Below are positions 60,348 to 64,000 of a DNA stretch of 64,000 nt, piece by piece; the stretch's first letter is position 1; every line of letters begins with the position of its first letter. Under the pieces are notes generated by a model. It was not told where the DNA came from. It saw nothing but the letters and a program-made list of their open reading frames with translations, and made no database searches. This DNA is from Raineya sp. (GTDB lineage: Bacteria; Bacteroidota; Bacteroidia; Cytophagales; Thermonemataceae): positions 205,061 through 269,060 of the forward strand of contig JALONN010000009.1 of NCBI GenBank assembly GCA_025454915.1, written 5' to 3'. The position numbers and the translations under genes were made by a program.

Positions 60348-61042
60348 AAAAATAAACTATTAATCATAGGAATTATCATTACTTTACGACTTTTGCATAG
60401 AATTTTTCCTTCTTCCTCCAATTTATTAATAGCAGAAGTAACAGATTGTCTTGAAGATGCAATGTATTCTGCTATTTCTTGGTGAGTTAATAACATTGAT
60501 ATTTCGGTACTACCATCTATACGTTCTTTTCCATGTTTAAGGGCATATTCTCGAAAGAAGTTAATTAGTCTTGTTTCAACATCTTTGAATACAATATCAC
60601 TGTATTTTTGTTGAAAAGAAATGAGTTTTTCTCCTATGAATGATGTGTATTTGAGCATCAGACAGGGATTTTTTTCTAAGACTTCTTTAAATCTGTTGAT
60701 TTCAAAACTACACAATGAGGTATTTTTACTCAATGCTTTGGCATACTCATATCGTTGAGACTTAAGAGAAGTATTTGAAAAATGGATGCATCCAAATATA
60801 TCATGGTCTTGTAATATTTCTGTAATAATCTCTTTTCCTTCATCATCCTGATAGCAAATTTTCACAATCCCTTCTTTTACAATATACAAACGCTGTACAT
60901 CTGTATCAGAGAAATTTATAATTTCATCTTTTTGGGCATTTTTATAATTAGAGATAATACATAAATCTTTTACTTCTAAGTCATTAAGCATTTCAAATAA
61001 CTTATGATTTCTCAAATACCAATATTTTATATTTTCAGTCAT
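60344..61042 (-). CDS. Crp/Fnr-family regulator
   Basis: 232 residues. Cyclic-nucleotide-binding-like beta roll (about 25-145) and a Crp-type winged HTH (LTHQEIAEYIASSRQSVTSA). No N-terminal Cys cluster of Fnr. Overlaps the LysE gene by 8 bases. Confidence 0.9.
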   Translation of the reverse strand: MTENIKYWYLRNHKLFEMLNDLEVKDLCIISNYKNAQKDEIINFSDTDVQRLYIVKEGIVKICYQDDEGKEIITEILQDHDIFGCIHFSNTSLKSQRYEYAKALSKNTSLCSFEINRFKEVLEKNPCLMLKYTSFIGEKLISFQQKYSDIVFKDVETRLINFFREYALKHGKERIDGSTEISMLLTHQEIAEYIASSRQSVTSAINKLEEEGKILCKSRKVMIIPMINSLFL

Positions 61043-61667
61043 GGTATAATGAATAGATTTGTTGTAAGCCTATCAATAAAAATAAAATCCCTAAAATTCG
61101 ATTATAAAGATTATTACTCAAAAACCTCATAATTAAATCTTTATATCGTGTAATAGTAAAAGCAATAGATATCAGAAGTAAAAAAGCACCCATACCAGCA
61201 CCTAATATAAAGAAAAAGTAGTCAATTTTTTCATCAATCACCAAGAAACTATATGAGTTAAAAAGAACTTGTACTGATAACCAGAATGGCATTAGCTGAG
61301 GATTCAGAATACCTAAAGAAAAGCCTTTTGAAAAGTTTTTCAGTAGATTTGTTTTAGATGTATTTGTTTTTGCATCCAGAATATTGGTTTTTTTATTCTT
61401 TTTAAAAAAATAAAAGAATGCCAGTATAATCAGGATACTAGCAATTACTGCCTTCAGTATTTTAAAAAGAAATGGATTATTAATCAGGAATGAACCTGCG
61501 AATACTGCTAAAAAGCAATAGATAAATTCTGGCAGGCTTCCTCCTACTGCAACCCAAAAAGCATTTTTTCGATTTTGATGAATAGCTGTATCTATTACGG
61601 ATAAATTGACAGGTCCTAACTGTAACGAACCTATAAAACTAGCTATAATCGAAAATAACAAAATCAT
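61035..61667 (-). CDS. LysE-family amino-acid exporter
   Basis: 210 residues from MILLFSIIASF; the Met at 61724 would overlap the neighbour and add a nonfamily extension. Six hydrophobic segments and the family motif QLGPVNLSVIDTA. Confidence 0.85.
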   Translation of the reverse strand: MILLFSIIASFIGSLQLGPVNLSVIDTAIHQNRKNAFWVAVGGSLPEFIYCFLAVFAGSFLINNPFLFKILKAVIASILIILAFFYFFKKNKKTNILDAKTNTSKTNLLKNFSKGFSLGILNPQLMPFWLSVQVLFNSYSFLVIDEKIDYFFFILGAGMGAFLLLISIAFTITRYKDLIMRFLSNNLYNRILGILFLLIGLQQIYSLYHD

Positions 61668-61668
61668 T

Positions 61669-62439
61669 TTATAAAGTAGATATAAACTCAAATAATGGTC
61701 TGAAAATATAATAAACGAGAGCATTCAGAGGAAATTGCAAGAAATAGCTTACAAATACGACTGCTATTGCTCTCAATAATTTAGGAAACAACTTACCTTC
61801 AAAAAAAGTAATATATACCCAAATATTAAAAATAATAGTTGAAAAAGTATAAACACCTAAAAGAACTTCTTTACTGGTAGGCAAAAATTCATCAAAAGGT
61901 ACTAAAAAAACTAAAAATAAAAGTTGCTGTGCTGTAATAAATGTATTAAGTACGATGCTTTCACCTAAATGAATACGATATTTTCTAAAGAAAACATAGG
62001 TATAAAAAGCAAAAATAGGAATAGCAACAATATTTACAACAGAAGGATAATTTTCAGAATATTTAAAAAAGTCGTGAAAAAATTGTTTATGTTCATAAAA
62101 GAAATCTAACTGATAAATTCCTGTTCGGGTATTATTATCCATGATTGCTGTTGCCTCGTTAGAAAAGAAATGGTAACGATTATTCAGTAATGAAATAAGT
62201 GTTGCTATCACAACTAAATATTCCAATGAATTATAGAGATACTGACGAAATCCCCTCATTACATTTCTAATAGCCTTAGCTGGTCTAATTGTTAGTTCTA
62301 TGGCTGTATGAACTATCTTTTTTTGCCCTAAATGGTAAATAGAGTTCAAAAACTCTTTGATCAATCCCTCAAAAGTATAGCGTTCAGGGTTATACCCTGC
62401 TTTCAGTTCTTTAATTCGCTTTTCAGATAACTTTGGCAT
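61669..62439 (-). CDS. DUF3667-family membrane protein lacking the zinc ribbon
   Basis: 256 residues from MPKLSEKRIKEL. The core TIRPAKAIRNVMRGFRQYLYN and five or so TM segments match DUF3667, but the N-terminal CxxCG ribbon is missing. Confidence 0.7.
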   Translation of the reverse strand: MPKLSEKRIKELKAGYNPERYTFEGLIKEFLNSIYHLGQKKIVHTAIELTIRPAKAIRNVMRGFRQYLYNSLEYLVVIATLISLLNNRYHFFSNEATAIMDNNTRTGIYQLDFFYEHKQFFHDFFKYSENYPSVVNIVAIPIFAFYTYVFFRKYRIHLGESIVLNTFITAQQLLFLVFLVPFDEFLPTSKEVLLGVYTFSTIIFNIWVYITFFEGKLFPKLLRAIAVVFVSYFLQFPLNALVYYIFRPLFEFISTL

Positions 62440-62515
62440 ATTATATCTGTTTATAGTTTTCTCCGAAAGAGACGAATATTTTTGAATTCCTGACAAAAAA
62501 ATATAAAAAATATTT

Positions 62516-62546
62516 TTTGTTTTTATAAAAAATATTTCTACATTTG
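62516..62546 (+). promoter_or_regulatory. Promoter of tRNA-Arg
   Basis: TTTG at 62516-62519 and TACATTTG at 62539-62546, spacer 19 bases. Confidence 0.85.
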
Positions 62547-62578
62547 CACCCACTAAATTACTATCATTGATAGTAGCT

Positions 62579-62652
62579 GGTTCCGTAGCTCAGCTGGATA
62601 GAGCAACTGCCTTCTAAGCAGTAGGTCATTGGTTCGAATCCAATCGGAATCA
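62579..62652 (+). tRNA. tRNA-Arg (TCT)
   Basis: GGTTCCG/CGGAATC acceptor with one G-T pair, anticodon arm ACTGC CTTCTAA GCAGT giving TCT, T arm ATTGGTTCGAATCCAAT, discriminator A. Confidence 0.96.
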
Positions 62653-62662
62653 CAAATAAATC

Positions 62663-62700
62663 AAGCACTTATAAGTTAAAACTTGTGAGTGCTTTTTTTT
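62663..62700 (+). terminator. Terminator after tRNA-Arg
   Basis: AAGCACT/AGTGCTT with inner AAGTT/AACTT and eight T. Confidence 0.85.
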
Positions 62701-62701
62701 C

Positions 62702-62722
62702 TTTAACACAAGTTTAACACAA
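62702..62722 (+). repeat. Paired TTTAACACAA repeats
   Basis: Copies at 62702-62711 and 62713-62722, 11-base period, close to the tRNA 3' end: candidate recombinase arm sites. Confidence 0.5.
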
Positions 62723-62723
62723 A

Positions 62724-63065
62724 TTAGTAAATCGGTTTTAGTTTGTCCTCCCAGTCACTGGGTCTATTAAAGTATCTGTAATTCAAGTTTCTATTATAAA
62801 CTTGCTGTAAATCGTAGGAATTATAGCCTTTATCCGTCCTTTCTACAGTCATTGATTTCACCAACCTTTGTAATGTAGTGTTGCTACATTGGAGATACTT
62901 ACAAGCCTCCTTTGACTGTAAATAAGGTCTCTTTTGGATGGTCTTCTCATAAGACTCAAAAAGTTCTATTATGAGCTTCTCAATTTTAGGAATTTTAGAT
63001 AAGTATTCTGCTATCTGCTCAAGGCTCAAAGATACCTTTTCATTGGCATTTTTCAAGTTTTCCAT
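62724..63065 (-). CDS. Small HTH protein (excisionase-like)
   Basis: 113 residues: helical N-terminus, then a MerR/Xis-like HTH (about 50-90, LQSKEACKYLQCSNTTLQRL, DKGYNSYDLQQVYNRN). Closest gene to the junction; a role as directionality factor is possible. Confidence 0.65.
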   Translation of the reverse strand: MENLKNANEKVSLSLEQIAEYLSKIPKIEKLIIELFESYEKTIQKRPYLQSKEACKYLQCSNTTLQRLVKSMTVERTDKGYNSYDLQQVYNRNLNYRYFNRPSDWEDKLKPIY

Positions 63066-63261
63066 AAAGAGTATGTAAAAAGTTCATTTCTTCATGTACG
63101 TCACTGAGTTCCTCATGTAGTAGTTTTAACCAGGTCTTATCATTCCTATAATCTTCTATAAGTTTGGTTACCTTGTCCTCTTCCTTCATGGACTTTTTTA
63201 GCTGGCAGTATATTTCTTCTTTTAAATATACTGCCTCTTCTTTGGTGAGATTAACATGCAT
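63040..63261 (-). CDS. Small helical protein
   Basis: 73 residues, charged helices, Glu/Lys-rich. Overlaps the HTH gene by 26 bases. No family recognised. Confidence 0.5.
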   Translation of the reverse strand: MHVNLTKEEAVYLKEEIYCQLKKSMKEEDKVTKLIEDYRNDKTWLKLLHEELSDVHEEMNFLHTLYGKLEKCQ

Positions 63262-63273
63262 AAGTTAGTTGGT

Positions 63274-63606
63274 TTAAAAAGGCATTTGATTATTGTCTGA
63301 ATCCATTGCCTCCAAGAAATCTAAATTAGTGGGGTCTGGGTGCAACTCCTCCAAGGCATCATTTTGAAATTTTTTGTAGTGGGTTCTCTCCAATTTGGAT
63401 AAAAAGGAACACAATTTCATTATACGAAAATTGAGTTCTATTTTATAATCCTCATAATATTCAGGATTGTTAAATATGGCATTAGATAAGATATTAAAAT
63501 CTTCTATAAAATCACTGGCTGTTTGAAGCCTAAAAAATTCTGAAATAGTTTCTTTGAGTTTCTCAAAAACCATATCTTTTTTTTCTTCTGTTGCAATGGG
63601 GTTCAT
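63274..63606 (-). CDS. Hypothetical helical protein
   Basis: 110 residues, acidic and helical, ending NNQMPF. A soluble accessory protein of unknown function in the same run. Confidence 0.5.
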   Translation of the reverse strand: MNPIATEEKKDMVFEKLKETISEFFRLQTASDFIEDFNILSNAIFNNPEYYEDYKIELNFRIMKLCSFLSKLERTHYKKFQNDALEELHPDPTNLDFLEAMDSDNNQMPF

Positions 63607-63667
63607 AATGTTGATTTTTTAAAGGTGGGTATCAAACCCCTCCCTTTTGAGAGGGGTATTTTAATAG

Positions 63668-63967
63668 CTATCTATTGTGTTTTTTTTTGTTTTTTTGGTG
63701 TTCCCATACTTTACTTTCCACAAAGCTCTCCAAGAGCATATTTACCATTTTCTTAATGGCTTTGTATGGGTCTTTAGATTGGGCTTTTAGTGGAGGAAAC
63801 TCCTCATCTCCTTTACATTTGCCCTCTATACAATACACCAAGGTTTCTCCATCATTTATTCTTGAGTCAAATGATATGGATGTTTTTAAGTAAGTAAATT
63901 CAGGGAGTGCTTGACAAGCCATTAAGAAAAATTCTTTGTGAGTAATTTCAAATAGTATCCTTTGCAT
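63668..63967 (-). CDS. Hypothetical protein with basic tail
   Basis: 99 residues. Alpha/beta N-terminus and helical end with a Lys/His tail (HQKNKKKHNR). First gene seen of the run, so upstream genes lie beyond the window. Confidence 0.5.
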   Translation of the reverse strand: MQRILFEITHKEFFLMACQALPEFTYLKTSISFDSRINDGETLVYCIEGKCKGDEEFPPLKAQSKDPYKAIKKMVNMLLESFVESKVWEHQKNKKKHNR

Positions 63968-64000
63968 AATATTAGAGGTTTTGAGGTTTAAAATGGGGGA

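Larger units (their letters stand above)
62653..64000. mobile_element. Probable left part of a third integrated element
   Basis: Right after tRNA-Arg come a terminator, paired TTTAACACAA repeats and only small minus-strand genes of accessory type including an HTH protein. It looks like Elements 1 and 2 but the recombinase and far end are outside the window. Confidence 0.5.

Overview
Organism. The AT-rich sequence, the promoter type (TTTG, about 19-20 bases, TAnnTTTG upstream of three tRNAs), Arm-type tyrosine recombinases, VirE/BT4734-type replication genes, SPFH protein FloA, DUF3667, DUF4421 and YHS proteins and a very large PAS/GAF sensor all point to Bacteroidota. The gene content fits a gliding or aquatic Cytophagales-like bacterium best, but the species cannot be named from the window.

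Layout. (1) 1-3556: host genes (J-domain protein, M1 peptidase, PAS protein, aroE) and tRNA-Asp. (2) 3543-21115: Element 1, integrated into the 3' end of tRNA-Asp. It has a tyrosine recombinase, a LexA/CI-like S24 repressor, a three-cistron primase-helicase, an iteron array and a long minus-strand run of small genes. At least a dozen products have membrane segments. There is an endolysin, a peptidoglycan-binding membrane protein, a transglutaminase-like protein and several small beta-rich proteins. No terminase, portal, tail or packaging ATPase is visible. My inference is a tailless, membrane-containing prophage of an unclassified type. (3) 21101-35891: Element 2, a second element in tandem at the same tRNA, bounded by a third copy of the tRNA end. 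It has its own recombinase and XRE repressor, an initiator-like gene with internal iterons, an unusual fusion of an eroded tyrosine-recombinase fold with an AAA ATPase and membrane helices, a YdjM-like membrane protein, a SLOG protein, a C2H2 zinc-finger protein and a series of short secreted or lipoprotein genes. These are interspersed with near-identical hairpins and a dispersed repeat of about 120 bp. It has no capsid or relaxase genes and I cannot assign it to a class.

(4) 35892-62652: host chromosome with YdeI-like, GyrI-like and WYL regulator genes, an AT-rich NADAR plus phosphoribosyltransferase-like gene pair, algH, eno, a hydrolase, tRNA-Glu, a caspase operon, recG, a 1531-residue sensor without an output domain, floA, an independent short transcript carrying a 16-codon ORF, pheS, an ATP-grasp protein, DoxX, YHS, Crp/Fnr, LysE and DUF3667 genes. 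(5) 62579-64000: tRNA-Arg followed at once by small accessory genes and paired repeats, probably the edge of a third integrated element.

How it works together. Both tRNA-Asp elements follow the same plan: recombinase next to the tRNA junction, repressor at or near the far end, replication genes next to the repressor, and minus-strand structural or cargo genes in between. Each element copy of the tRNA end is followed by its own terminator hairpin. Palindromic operator-like boxes recur within each element and differ between the two, suggesting separate repressor circuits.
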